Part shown: piece by piece, positions 22,739 through 37,700 of the stretch
Position numbering within the stretch: the stretch's first letter is position 1
Layout of the letters: every line of letters begins with the position of its first letter
Assembly (NCBI RefSeq): GCF_001039355.2
Contig: NW_019776002.1
Span: 626,414-686,413, forward strand
DNA length: 60,000 nt
Origin: Lingula anatina
Taxonomy: Eukaryota; Brachiopoda; Lingulata; Lingulida; Lingulidae
Direction: 5' to 3'
The notes under the pieces: generated by a model
The model's database searches: none
Told to the model about the DNA's origin: nothing
Seen by the model: only the letters and a program-made list of their open reading frames with translations
Translations under genes and position numbers: made by a program

Positions 22739-25700
22739 CATCAGAAGGACTAGTTTACATTCAGCAGGTTTTTATTTGTGAAAGTTGATTTTTTGTGACA
22801 ATAAAACTTTCATATATAAGTGTGTGTGTGTGCATGCGTGCATGCATGTGGCAACTCAAACCACACATTGTGAAGCTTCTGTGAGTATTACCCCATTCAC
22901 ACTATGCTCATATCCGGATAAGTTGCGAATTGGGTCACAATTTGAATAAATGCAGTAGTATGAACGCAAGAGGATTTCTGTAATGCGAATTTTCAAAATC
23001 CTGCAAGCGAGGTGGATGTCTAAGCGCAATTCGAATAACTTACCGGAATCGACACCTGTACAGATCTTATTGCGCATGTGTGCAGATAAGTGCGGGTATC
23101 TATGAACGCTTGTTTATTACTTTAGTGATTGCACCAAACGTATTTGGAGGTCACCAATCACTACAACATGAGGAAACATAAACTTATTTTGCCATCTTTT
23201 ACTTCTCAAGAATGCTGGAATGTCTTTTGAGTTGCATTTGTCGTTACAAATTTTTGTTGGTATTTTAAGATTTCCTGAGCGGCGCATGCGCTAGTGTTCA
23301 AAACAGGAAGTTAAACCTGAAATTTTCAACGTGTAATTCGGTTTCGCTTCGAGTGTGTGAACGCAATACCGAATCGGATTCCTCACGAATAATTCGAATT
23401 ATAGAAATGCGCATTTTTGCAACTGTAGTGTGAATGGGGTATATGTTAAGAACGTCTTTTTTTATCACAAACTGTGCTGTATATTTTCAGAGGAAAGAAA
23501 ACTGGCCAATGAAGAGAAGCCATTGTTGGTCCAACTGAACTGGGGAAAAGATGACAGAGAGGGAAGATTTCTGCTGAAGAGTGAAAATGAAGCCACAGTA
23601 CCAGTGAGTATTTTGAGAAAGAAGGTAAACTTCTGGGAGAAAAGGGAATCTTGTGGATATTGGGTAATCTTATATAATCTACCAAGGTGGGTTTGATCAG
23701 GAGATTTCTGCTTGAACTACATTTGGAATTTCCCAGCTCTTAACTGTCTACGATAGATGATATGGTGGCTGTTTTTTTTTGGAACTGAAATTCATAATTT
23801 CTAAAGGGCTGTTCAGGCACTCTTGATCTTGCTGATTATGAAAGCCATTTGTAGGTCGTGTTAATTGCCAATCTGATCCAGTTTCTGGGACAGTCATTGA
23901 TACCGTAGTACCCCAGTCCACTTCTAAAAGACCATTCCCCCCACACAGTTCTCTATATCTTTCTTTGTGGTCAGTTTATGAGTGTACTCCATATTAAATT
24001 GCCTTATGACTAAAAAGCCTATTATCTGCTAGACTAAGTGGTCCTTGTTGATGACCATGATTAGTGTACCACTTGTACAAATGTTATTGTTTTCATCTCT
24101 TTGGTACAGTCAATGTAAAGTATTGCTGTAATACATGATCACCTGCCTGGTAAGTTACATAAATACACAGATAGTGTTCAGCAGAACAAGGGTTTTAGTG
24201 AAGTGTCTACCTGGACTCCACACAGGGAGACCTGTCTATCAGAGTGTAGCCTGCAGTTCTTACCTGACTATCATGTTAAATATAAACACACCTTGCTGTG
24301 TACCTGATCTCCATCTCACACTAACCAGCTGAGTCTAAAAGCCTCTATCTAACTTGGCCATCTTCTTACACTGCAGAGGGAGGTGGCTGGGACAGCCAGC
24401 AAATTGTATACCAAAAAAAAAGTGTTAATGGACCTAAAGTGCTATTATGAACATTATGAGATGGCAGGTTAGCGACCTAGAGCTTTGTAAACTGCAGTAT
24501 AACTGATGATATTATTGTGTAAGCATGAATTCTGATACTCCACCCTGAATAAGAATTCATAAATATGTTTTGTACTTTGTGATATGCTTATAGTTTACAT
24601 ACATAAGATTTTGCCCAGAATTGGCACCACAAAGACAAATCACAAATCTTTTTACCTTTTATCAATAAGGTAGAAACTAAAAATATAACTAAAAACTACT
24701 ACTGTCCAAAACATTCAATTTTGGGAAGATCAATTAAATTAAATGGATGCAAACTTAACTGTAGCAAAGAAAAAAATTCTCCTACTAATTTTCAATAGGA
24801 GTGTTGGGCAATGTTTGTATAGTGAAATATATACTCCATTGGGGAAATATTATGACAAATAGACCAGTTTACTCTGGAAGGAAAGCCCATTCCTGCCTCT
24901 TATTTGAATGGATTGCCTGGCAAGGCAGCAGGCTCCAGAGCAGTCTCCAGAGAGACAAGAGGGGAGCAGTGTTGGTATTGGCCTGGTGTTCACTGGGTTA
25001 GGGCTCATTCCCAATGAAGCTAGCATTCTAAGGATATCCATCAATCCAACTCCAAAGGACTCTGGTTAAATGCATTCACGAATCCTGGCAGTGAGTAAAA
25101 TACAGTATACTGGGAACAAGATGAAGCATGTTAATCTGTTAAACTGATTGCATTCAGCAAGAATCCCTGCAGAGTTTGAATCAATCTATATATTGGAACA
25201 GCAATTTCATGGGGAATGAGTCCTTAGTCCAGCAGGGAGGGGCTACATAGCACCTGTCTTCTTGTCTTATCTCCAACAGAGAGCCCTATCTCAGTGGACT
25301 CTGCTGGCTTATGGCAATGTGATACTTTCATATTTCTCATAGTTTTCTACTGATCTACCACTGTGATGTGAAGTGGAACAGGCATACTAAGTTTGTTGAT
25401 GTGCCTCCACTGGCCATATTGAGCTAGGGTCTAAAACACTCTGGAGGTTAAGTCTTAACATTGGTACAAATTTAATGAATTTAAGTCCGGTACACTGCAT
25501 TGAAAGAATCAGGTTTCATGTTGGTTAAAAAGAGGTGTAAACACTGCTCAATATGAAATATCAGTGATTTGTTTCACAAGAGAAAAAATGCTCTCAGCCC
25601 CCCCCCCCCTTCCCCCAAGGCTCTAGTCCAAGTCATAGCCCAGTGGTCAGTAGTACAGGAAAGGCTGGTTGACCAGATGGAAGGCATCCAGGACTGAGAC

Positions 25701-28700
25701 CAGCCAGAGTATGGTTGATATAGTGGAGTACTGCAGAAGGTTGTTTGTAGAACACAGCCAACACCTGCCTCTGCTGTTCTGGCACGCTATGCCTACACAT
25801 GTTCTTGGCCCTTGCTGTGATCTTGTCTGGCCCTGAGTGTGGATATCATGGTGTAAACCTGCAGCCATCCTCAGTCTGGGCATGCTTTGAATGTCCTGGG
25901 CCTGGCTAATGGTTTCAGTTAATGTGGAAAGACGCCTAGTTGATTCTTGAAGCACATTAAAAGCATTGTTCCCAGCTGGCCAGAGGGCTGGGTTCCCTCT
26001 GTCTGACTACATCTTACATATTTCATATGGACCAGACCTCTGCTTGACCCATGAATGGGGAGAGCTGGAGTCTGTTAGCTTGCTGGGCTAAAAGTTGCCC
26101 TTTAACTCAAATACACAGGTGCCCTAAGACAATTGACTCTGATATTGATTTAAAACAAAATTAGCTTATCACATATTGGCAGGAAAACTGCATTGCATGT
26201 GTTTTAATGCCATTAAGTATATCACATTAAATCTATATTTCTAGTTATAGGAAATAAATCTATGATTTGTGTATGGTTTTGTTACAGATTCATCAAGCAT
26301 CATCACCAGAGATTCAACAAGAGAAAGAAAAGGAGAAGGAAAAAGAAGTTAGCTTCATTCGTAAACTATCAAAACGAGAAAAGAAGGACAAAAAGAAGAA
26401 AGACAAAGAAGCCCGAGCAAAAGGCAAAGAAAATGAGTCTCCCAATAAAGAATCCAGTGTGGCAGAAAAGCTGTATAATGAACTGCCAGAGACCAGTTTT
26501 ACTAGAAGTATTTCCAACCCAGAGGCAGTCATGCGACGCAGACGACAACAAAAATTGGAGAAGAAACTGCAGCAGATTCGCAGTGCAGATGGGGGACCAG
26601 ACCAAGGTGAATTTTGTTGGTGGTTAAAATGTTTGCAAAAAACAGATAGATAAAGTTGACTTGTATAAGTTAAGAAAACACTTCAAATAAATGGTTGGTA
26701 ACCTTTCATCTGAGAACAGCATCTTAAACAGCTTACCTTTGATAAATCAAATAAAAGCAATAACATGAAACATTGTATCATTTCCTTCAAGGAGGTACAC
26801 TGAAGATCTATGGGGAGTCCCTGGTCCATGATGTCCCCTACAAGACCCTGCTGTTGTCCACTGCGGACACTGCATACTATGTGGTCAAGGAGACACTGGA
26901 CAAGTACGGACTGGACAAAGAGAACCCAGAGGACTATTGTCTGGTCAAGGTAGGGGGCGAGGTGGTCCACCAAGTGGACAAAAACTAAATCTGAAATGAT
27001 GAAGTAGATAAAGGAAATGAAAATAAAAATAGAAGTGGATGAGGAAGTAATGCTTTTGAGTTAAAATGTTTTGCCATGAAGAACAGCTTACATGGCTACA
27101 TTATGAACTAAACTTCTAAACTGCTTCTCACCTACCTCAGATTGTAAACCTTACATGACCCAGTGTGGTTAACTAAGAAATATGTCTTGATTGAGTATGA
27201 TAAGTGTTGACATGGAGGTTCAACCTGCCGTCTGCGGGTAGAGGATAATGAGGAGACCAGAGTCCCATAGTGAATACATGGAGATATTTTATATTAGGGA
27301 AGAAATAATATGGGGGCATTGATTTTAAAGAAAGGATGTGGCATATATTTTACATTTCTGATATCAGTCAATATTTAGATACTTTATCAGCAGGTTTATT
27401 TTAAAAAAGGAAAAAAAAAGGTTAGTTGCTCAGTGATTGCTTGCATGCAGGAAAGTAAACGGTCTTCAACGGGAAAAGCCATAAAATTGAAAAAAATTGG
27501 AAAAGAGATTTCAAGATTGTATGACAACATATTACATCTTAAAGTAAATCTTAGTGTCTATGTTTGGTATTTACTTCATATGAAGGTATTAAATATATGC
27601 AAGTTCATGGGACTGAAGTGAGCACCTACTGCGTGTACAGTGTCTAGAAGTCTGGAAGGAATCAAACTAAATGTCAGTAAGCTTGCTGCTTTGTCAAGGA
27701 GAAATACACATCAAGCAGAAAAAAATTGGTGTTTTAGTCTTTTCCTTTTGTTCATTTGAGCTCTTTTAGTAAGTTGTATTACAGTAAACAGTGTATGTTT
27801 ACTTGTGAAAAATGATAGGTGATTTCTCAAGGTAAAGGTGTTACTCAAGAATGTTTAGTGGATTGGAAATACTGGTTACTGGATATTATTTGAAAGACTT
27901 GATACAAAAGTAATATGTAGGTAAAAATCTCTTAATTTAATTTTTATCTTTCATTTGTGCTTTTTGTGACTATGAAATCTGTTAGATCAAGATGAATTTT
28001 TAACTGTACACGCACAGAACAACTGCAAAACCAATTTTGGCTCAGAGCAATGCTGCTTCTCCTCCAGTGAGTCACAGAGGTCAAAACATTATGTAAACTG
28101 AGGTGATTTATGCCAAGAAATACTGCCGAGGATGAGGTGAACTGAGAGGATGAGGTTAAGTGAGCAGGAAAATATCTCCTGAAGTACATGTAATGTATGT
28201 TATGTCTACTATGGAACCTGCCCCTCCTATACCTCAGAATGTTTCACTTCACTTGCTCTCCTTGGATTCTATGCAGTTTCCATAATGTTATATATCTTAA
28301 ATAGCAGTTTGGGTTTGTAACTTTGCCACCTAGTCTCTAGTTGCCTGTGTTAATAACCCAGCTGTCAGGTGATGGATTGTCTGTGCTCTGAATACTGGAA
28401 CTGATGGGAAAAGTTGGAAACTGTGGATATCAGATAGGAAGATGGGGTTTTATTCCTGAAACAAAAACAAAATTACATGAAAATAAACATAGCAGAGAAC
28501 ATAAGATTTATCTGTCCAAGTGAATATACTCCCCCCTTCCACCTGTAGGTAATGTAAGACTGCCCATAGCAGTGGGAGAGCTGGTATGTTTGGATAGCTT
28601 ATGTTGGTAGGTATAAGGTACCAATGAGGCTTGTGAATAGACTTCAGTAGATGAAGTGAATTCACAGGCTAGAGAGACACGAGCAGGAAACGAGGTCTGA

Positions 28701-31700
28701 CTGCAGCCTGGGATGACCCTGCACACTAACAGGGTTGTACATTTATATCATTGGATTTTGATAACATTATGATTCATGGCTGGCTGGGCTGGATGCTTTC
28801 ATGTCTTTGAGATCTAAAGTAAGAACATATGTATTCAAAATTTTGAATAAGTTCATAACTTTACATAGGGAGGGCAAACACTAGTGTTGTTTATAGTCCA
28901 ACATTGGGTGACCTATCTCAGTTGACCCATCTCAGCAAGCGAATTAATGATAGAATTGTGTAGGAATTGCCTCATTTACAATGGCAATCAGTGGGTTAAC
29001 TGAGGGATTAGCCTGACTTTCAAGATTAGATATTGGTTGTCAGACATCCCACTGAAATGGCTCTTGCTCAGACAGACTCACCTAAATTGACTAGAAACAT
29101 GGCTAAGATTCAATGTATATCTGTTACTTTTTAGGGCAAGTTTTAAGTAACCAAAATTTTCACTATTTAAAAAGGGGAAATTATTTAGTGTCTGTTGTTA
29201 TTACATATAGGACAAATTGTTTTTCCCCCCCACATTTAATTTGTTCTTAGTTGTGAGTCAGTTGTTGGTTAGCAGTGAGAGGCAGTGTACTAGAACTGCA
29301 GTAGATGTAACCTAAACTAAAGTGTGTATACCCCCTTCAGCAATGGGAGGGTGATCAATATACTCAGCCTATAGAGCTGGTAAAACTCCTGTAGCCCCAC
29401 ATAAAACTGTTGCCTGTTTATTTAATGCCTGCCTGAGTTTCAGCTGCTGCTATTGAATTTGTTTCTTTAATTTCCTGAAAAGTAAATACAATAAATGGGC
29501 TAGACATTGGCTTACAAAGCATCTTGGAAGAGGTCTTTTGAGTTGGAATTAAAAAAATTAAGCCATTTTGTCGGCAGTGCTAAATAGGAAATTATAGAGT
29601 TACATCGTGATCAGGCATCAGTGATTCAGCATTGAAATAATGGTCACACCTTAGTAGTTCCAAAATTGAGAGAAACGAGATCCGTTTAAAGAAAGTTTTT
29701 TCAATTTACATCTTTAGATACCTGAATACCTCTGTGCTTTGATGTGTTTATTTAGGAGCAAGAAGACACATCATTGCACTTGGATTTGTTTCTTTTTGAA
29801 AGTAGTGTCATGTTTTTTTCTGTGCTGATATCAGGCATGTTTTCATTAATACCATCGTGATACCAACACTTTAAAAAACTGTAAAAAAAATCACTACCTG
29901 GCATGCTGGCAGATAAATACCTTATTTCTACAGATGCATGTGCATACTGTGGCACAAGCTACATTGCCCCACCCACACTAGATGTGATTATTTAGTAATT
30001 CATATCCAGATTTTCTGAGAATGTTGTTTATTTGCTGCCCAAGTGTAGGTTTCAATCCATTTTTGTGAGGAGCTTCCTTAGAGGCTTTCTCTTTTGATTA
30101 GCATTGCTTGCTAGTAGCATTATTGGACCATTCCTAGACCCTTTTGTACGATCTATCTCCAAGGGGATTCTCGTGAAATTGCTATCAACTTAAGTGGCTT
30201 AGATGTCTGTCATGCCTTTTGTAGCTGCTAGGGGGTAATTAATTATCAATCAGCAGCTTCTGTAGGCATGCCAGTCTATGATTGCTACATAAGTCACACA
30301 GTAATTCACTACCAGTATTTATATTGTTAGATGTTGTTATCATGGCACCTAATCTGGCTGGAGAGTCTGACCTGTCTGTCTCTCTGTTTCAGGTCTACGG
30401 CCCTCCGCCGGACAGCCAGGAATATCACGGCTCGTTGGATCGTGAAGGCATGCGTGAAGAGATTCTGGACGATGATGAGTGTCCACTAGCAATCCTTATG
30501 CAGCATCCTCCATCCAGAGGTCAGTTCTTATCCTGGAGTTCAACTCATATTTATGCACCGGAATTATTATGTCATTATCTCACTTAGTTCTTATACTTCA
30601 TTGGTTTAACAGAAAAATTAAATATTTGAGTAGATTTTGAACAAATCCAAGGTGCTTCTATTTTTAGAATTTCATTGGGAAGTAAATTTTTTAATGTTGG
30701 TTTTTTTATCACCAAAGGTGCCATCACCTACCACTTGAAGAAGAAGCCAGATGGTTACAAGCATATCGTGAAGAGACAAAGGAAGGGGAAGAGACAGGAG
30801 GATGAGTTTTATGCTGAGCAGATGAGACAAGAGAGGTTGCCTTACCTGGTCCCTCTTAATGCAGGTAAATGGTTGGAAAAAAGTCATTATCTAGATGTTA
30901 AGTTCTATTTGATCTGTCTTCATTCCAAGCTGGCCACATATGCAGGAAGAGTCTGATAGGTCTGATAAAAACTGTATTGCCGTTAGTCTATAGTCAATTT
31001 GTTTATTTTCTGCGTTAACTATGTATGATAGCTAGATGTGTAAAGCTCAGGCAGATTTGACCTGCTGTGGCTCCAGGCTACGTGTAGAACTGAAGACAAA
31101 TCCATAGAACTACAACATGAATGCCTATGAAACCTGTCATATAGAAGGCTTATGTTAGTTAAAGGCTTCCCAAAAATTGATCTGTTTGATTAGTGTTATA
31201 CCCAAGGCTACATTTAAGGGTAAACAGCGTGATATTGCTAACTCATCAGAAAAAAAGGCAATGATGAATCCTATAGGCTACATTTTAAAGTGAAAATGAT
31301 TTCAGTATCTGAGAAGTTAAAAGTAAAACACATTAAGAATTTGGTCTTATTTCAGATGGCACAGATCTGCCCAAACCTAAGAAGTACAGACTCCAGTTAA
31401 ATGTCACAGAAGTTGGCAGTGAGAGGTCCAACTCCACCAGTGGACAGTACTTACAGGTAGAATACTAGTGGATATTGGATAATTGAATTATTTTGGTTAA
31501 AGAATATTTTTTTATTAATAAAAAAAATGGTTAAAGAATAACCATTTTAGTTAATAATTGTTGAGGCTGATTTAAGAAACAAAAACTTAAACTCACCACA
31601 ATGACTAAATGCAATCTTTTCAAAATTAGTTGAGTTGACAAACATGATATCAACTTTATCTCAACTCCAGCTGTTTGGTCCAACCATCCAGCCGAGACAC

Positions 31701-34700
31701 TGTGTGATAGCCCACACAGAGGGTGTGGTCACTGTGACCCCCACCAGCAGAGAGGCAGAGTGCTACGTAGGGGGTCAGAGGATTGCTGAGACCACCATGT
31801 TGACCAATGGCGTCACTGTTAGGTTTGGGCGACATCATGCTTTCAGGTTCTGTGACCCCAAGGAAGAGGAGGTATGAAAAAAATGATATGTGGATAAAAT
31901 AATCAGATTTGTCCAATATTAGTTATGTGCTTGAATTTCTATTTGTGTAATTTGAATGATTTGTAGACCATGAAAACCAAAAGAAAAGTAAATGAATGAG
32001 CTCCTTGGGTAACATTTGAGAAAGATACACTGTTTATATTTTGTGTAAATGTAATTTTCTTGTGTAGAAACTGATAGTCTCTTCTGGTTATCACCAGTAT
32101 CTCACAGCGTGTCATAAATCCATTTTAAATTTAAACAGCGTCAGATGATGAAGCGTCAGATGCACAGCGAGCCTGCACTGCGTCACCAAGGCAACAGGAA
32201 CAGGGACGACCCCGCTAATAACTTTGAGACAACATTTGACGTAGATGGTCACATAGAGACAGTTTCCAGTCCCAGCAAGGATGGGATGCCAAGGTAGGAG
32301 TATGTCGAAATATGTTGTCAAATTTTATGTAAGAATATCTACCCAGAGGATGTTATAAGTATGGTAATGTGTATCTGTTGAAGAGTCAAGTCACAGGCAA
32401 AATGGGAAACTTTCTAGAACAGTTTGAGGACTGAATATCCAAGTCGTAGTAACACACTTTCTGGTTATAAGAAGGACCTGTACCACTTCAGGTATTTAAA
32501 GTTTACTTTCTAGCTGTGTTGTCATAGTACTGTCTATATTTGCAGAATGCCCCCAGGGATGGAGCCAGGGATGCCGGATATCCTGCCTGCTACCCTGGAG
32601 TTCAGGGAGGAAGGTAATATAGAGCTTTTGTAGAATTATATGGCACTGTTAGCAGGAGTATCTGTACTTGGTGTTAATAGACAACTATATTTCTTAAAAG
32701 TAAACAGCCATATTACTTTTGAATAAACAGCTTTGTTTCTTAAAGAAAAGAATGAAGTGAACTTTCCAGCAGTAATGGTGTGCTTGAAGATCATGTATTA
32801 AAATGTTGCTGGGAAGGAAATTTACTTGCTGTGGTCTTAATCTCAAGGCAGGCTTATTTTTATGAGTGCATTTATTGAAGTAATATGAATTTATCTCTAT
32901 GTAGATTATATCATAATGAATGAAACTTACCTTTATTTCCAGGTGAAGATGCTTTCTTGTCAGCACTGATCAGTGAAGTGAATGGTGCCAATGTCCAGTT
33001 CAAGCTCTCGCCTACCTACAGCTTATACATGGCTACCAGGTACAGGATATCACGTGGTTATCGCCCGGACATGAGCCCCAACGAGAGGGCCCATAGGTTG
33101 ACCGTCTGGTGTGGCAAAGTGGCTACTATTACACAGATTGCTATCCAGGTAATATATGAAACTATGAAAGATATCTTCTACTTTCACTTTGATGGATAAA
33201 ATAAAAAGTTAAATTTCCTTTTGAAGCAAGTATAAGTTTTCTCCACGATTTTAACATTTTATCACATGTTCGTTCAAAATGAACACATTTTTTCAGTAAA
33301 TCATTTTTGATACATTTTTGCCTTTGTATAGGTTAATCACCTAAAAATCTAATGCTGTTTTAAGTCTTTCTAACGTCTCATTTCTTCTTCCCAGGACAAT
33401 GGAGACAATGCCAGTGCCCTGGCTTTCTGGATGGCCAATGCCTCCGAGCTGCTTCACTTCTTTAAACACGACAGAGAAATTGGTCCGTTCACCCTGGAGG
33501 CCCAGGACATACTGGCAGAGGCCGTACAGCTGGCCTTTAAACAGCTGACCCTATGTCTACAGGGAGATCTGCGCCATGTTATGCCTGCCTTTCTTCATGA
33601 CCGCGATGATGATGAAGAGGAGGATAATGTCTTCACAGGTATGTTAACGTGGAGTTGTCTTCACCTGTTCTCTAGATTGGTAAGATATGTAAATAAGTAA
33701 TGAGTGGAGGTTTTAGATATTATGTAGAAGCAAGTCCTTATTGTAGAATAGTATTTCTTCACTTCATATTTTTCAGTGTTGTAAGCATTCTTGTATCATC
33801 ATTTTACTATTGTGATATCCATGCATTCTTGTTGATATTCATACGTCTTAAAGGAAATGATATGTTCCATAGTAATAGTAATTTGTTGTGACAGCAGAAC
33901 CTTTTGTGGAAATATAATTGCTTTGTCTAATCCTTTTGCTTGAGAATTCCAACTGAAAATTTGCTTCCTTTGGTTGTTCTTTTTGTTTTATAATTAAAAT
34001 GAACCCCAGTTATAAAATATTATTGTTTCCTTCCATATAATACAAAAATTATAAAGAACCTGTAAACCCCTGTAATTTAAAAAAGCTTTTGTCTATTATG
34101 ATTTAGTGCATGTCTGTCTGACTGTCAGTGTAAACTATTAGTGTTATGAAAAAATTACAGGCTCTTAAATGATTTCCTTTTCCCTTCAGTCAGCTATGTT
34201 TTTTTTGTTTGCTAACACTTTATTTCATGGCTTTAAAAGAGATATGTGGCTTTTTTTTTGCATTTGAAAGGTTTTATCCTTTGCTTAATTACTAACTAAA
34301 TAGAAATATAGACAAAACACTCACTGTAACAGTAGAGTAGAGCTAATTGCTTTCACTTAACAGTCCAGCACATAGCATTGTGTTAGTTGTGACAGATTGT
34401 GCCTGTCACAATTGTTTTCTTCTCCACTGTTATTAATCAGCTGTGGTTGGGGCTCTTTTGATTTGTAGATAACGCTGATGTTGATGAAAGGGGACAATCA
34501 CGTCAGAGTAGAGGCCTAGGTAACTAATGTCATTGTTATAGCATGAAATATTTATGGGAAAAGGGATATCTCTTTATCTTAGTCAGTATACAGACTATAT
34601 TACAACTTGCGTCTTTTTTTCTATGCACATTTAGTGTCTATATCTTGAAGATGGTCCACATGATTTGAGTTATTCTGACTTACACCTACATGTAGAATCT

Positions 34701-37700
34701 ATCCTTTTCAAACATCTGCAGATTTTTCACTTCATCTGAAATCATCCACCTTTGCTGCTTTTTATCTTATCTGCAAAACACACAGCTAAATGGGAAAGGT
34801 CTTTGCAAATTTGTTTTACATGTATTGAATTAATAGCATACTAAATTGTGATCTACTATACATTACCATCAGGTGCAGTACTACAGACACTGTCTTCCGC
34901 CATGTCTTTGCTGCGGCGCTGTCGTGTGAACGCTGCGCTGACCATTCAGTTGTTTTCGCAGCTGTTTCATTATATCAACATGTGGCTCTTCAACCAAGTG
35001 GTCACAGAGCCCCACCTACAGCTCTGCTCACGCACCTGGGGGCTGCGTTTCAAACGTCGCTTAGCTCGTGTGGAGGCATGGGCAGAGAAACAAGGTCTGG
35101 AGCTGGCGGCTGACTGTCACCTGTGCAGAATTATACAAGTAAGGAGAATTGATATAAAAATGATTTACTTATTCTAAGAAAATCACAATGAGGAAATGTC
35201 GAATTACTTTTGGGAAGGTTGTAGTTGAGTAAGTGGTAAGAATTCAATTTTTCAATCAAATTTTAACTCCTTTTTCTTTCTTTCTTTCGTCCTTTAGGCT
35301 GCCCATCTGCTGCAGGCACCCAAGAGCAGCCCAGACGACATTGCCAGCATCAGCTCCGCCTGCTTCAAACTCAACTCCCTTCAGCTGCGCGCTCTCCTCC
35401 AACACTACATCCCCAGCCAGGGGGAGCCACGTATCCCTCAAGACCTGATAGACAGTGTGGTGGCCGTGGCAGAGAACACAGCTGATGAGCTGACCCGCAG
35501 CGATGGCCGGGATGTTCGTCTGGAGGAGGATCCGGACCTGAACTTGCCGTTCTTGCTGCCTGAAGATGGCTACTCCTGCGATGTGATCCGAGGAGTGCCT
35601 GGCGGACTGCCGGAGTTTGTGGACCCTCTCTGTCAGACAGGTGAGTAATCCACACACATGCACATGGGGGAACAGCCCAACTGTCTGATTCTTCTGATGA
35701 TTCACTTATTTTTCACAAATGAATTATTGGTAGACTAATATGATCAAATATATGTTAGTCTCTTTTGCTGAAGTGAATTATTTTGGCAATTTGTGAAAAT
35801 TTTATTGATTAAGTGGAGTTAAGTATGAAGTGTGAGGTATGTTTGGATTTCACGGCTGTTTTAACCTAACCTTCAAGTTGACAAACACATAAAGCAAAAG
35901 GGGGGAAACACCAGTTAACTGGTTTAGAGTTTTATCCTTCGAAGATTTTTAGTGTTTAATGCAAAAAGAGTTGTTTTTTTTTAATCTTAGTTGGGTGGAT
36001 AGCTTTACATTTAAGAATTACTTTTTATATACTATAGTTGTAACTGTACATGTATTTTATTACTTTTTGTGAATTTATCACTTTTATGGTATGTGTAAAG
36101 AAAACTCCCATGTTCTCATTTCATGAAAAAAATTGTCATTTATTGATTGAATTGACTTGAATTTAGCTAAAATGAAAAGAAAATGGCAGTTAATTCCTAA
36201 TGGATTACAAACAACATTAATTTCTCTCACAAGGGAATGAAAACATTATTGTTCTCCCACTTTATCAAGTTGCATTTACTTAATGATTTTAAGCCTCTGT
36301 GTCAATGAGGAATGTTAGCGGTGCAGTTGTCTGTCGGGCCAGTGATATTAACTGGAACAAATTGCCCTGCAAGTCAAGGTCTGCCTTTTCCATAATAATA
36401 ATAGTATAGAAACATGTTACCAGCAGTTGACTATGTGTCTTTTCAATATCAGGTTGACGTAGGTGGCTTGGTATTGACTCTCCCATGATGTAACAAAGGA
36501 CCCTATTTACAGCCCTTCTTTGTCCTGAAAAAAAGGAGCCTTATTAAATTTCCCAACATGTGTGCATTTTATAACTGCATATAGAAGTGCTACACAGAGC
36601 AGCCTTGGCCCCCTTAAAGAGACCAGTTCTGTGCCTACAATACTAAATACTCCTCCATGTTTTCAAACACAAGAAACTTTAGGTAATGCTGATTGTTGTA
36701 GCTTTAACTTTATGGTGGTGACAACTGTTACTTCAGAACACTGTGGAGAGGTGGGATATCCGCCTTGCCTCTGGACATGATTGCAATCCACACTCTGATA
36801 CCCACAGCAAGAGTCACCATACTATTGTAATTGTATTAGTAGTAGATTGTTCTCTGTGTTAATCCTGCCAGCCAACTGTATCTGGAATACAGTGTGTTTT
36901 ACTGGTTTGCTGACTCTTAGTCACATTCTAGAATTCTAACCTTTCAAAATAGTCAGTGTCATAAGAGCAGAGCTGAGGTTGAAGATGACTGGATGTGAAG
37001 TGTTATCATACCATAAACCTTAATATGGTTGAATTTCACCTGACATATTTTGCCTTTATTTGTGAGGTTTGGAGTCTTTCAGATATTATTACTACCATGT
37101 ACTGATCTGATTACAGGTCTGTGTCGCCTGACCCTGCAGCCGATGTCGTCCGGCCTGTGGACCATCTATATGCCTGACCAGGACCCCAGCGCCATGTCAC
37201 ATGAGGTAAGCTGGGGGTAATAGCCAGACATGGGGGGGGGGGGGGGGGGGCTTCTTGAGTGGGAGCTTGATGGAAGATAATAGCATTCAGTGATGCAAGC
37301 AGAAAAAAAGTTGAAAATGTCTAATTGTTAATTCTGTTAATGTTATGGATCTGATAAATGTCATAAGTTGCTAGGCTTTATTATGTGGTCCTGAGTAAGC
37401 TGATATAATTGGTGGATTAGTGCTAGTAAGTTAAAAGATGAATTTAATTTAAGAAATTTTGTTGGTGGATGAAGACACCAGAGCATTTGGAGCTAGAATA
37501 ATAATAAAAAAATGAAATGCTTTGATTTAAAATTTTTTAATGTATTTGGTAAGGTCCATTTAAAGCAAGTATTGCATGTGCAGTATACTCCATGTAGCTT
37601 CAGCTTTTTATGTGTTCAAGCCATACATCATTTTAATCTGTTTCTTTTGTGATCCTTCTAAATTATTCACAGGAGCACTTGCACAGTAGAATGTCACTTT

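Larger units (their letters stand above)
19327..23490 (+). other. AFDN: AFDN intron 2
   Basis: 4.2 kb with no recognisable gene. It contains a (TA)n microsatellite (22676-22735), a short GT/GC-rich stretch (22818-22850) and the 549 bp transposon at its 3' end. Confidence 0.85.

Noticed and set aside
22524-22753. Open frames with Ile-Tyr repeats
   Set aside because: They come from the (TA)n microsatellite.
25647-25955. 102-codon minus-strand open frame in AFDN intron 3
   Set aside because: No recognised domain and no supporting splice or polyadenylation context; such lengths occur by chance in 2.7 kb of intron.
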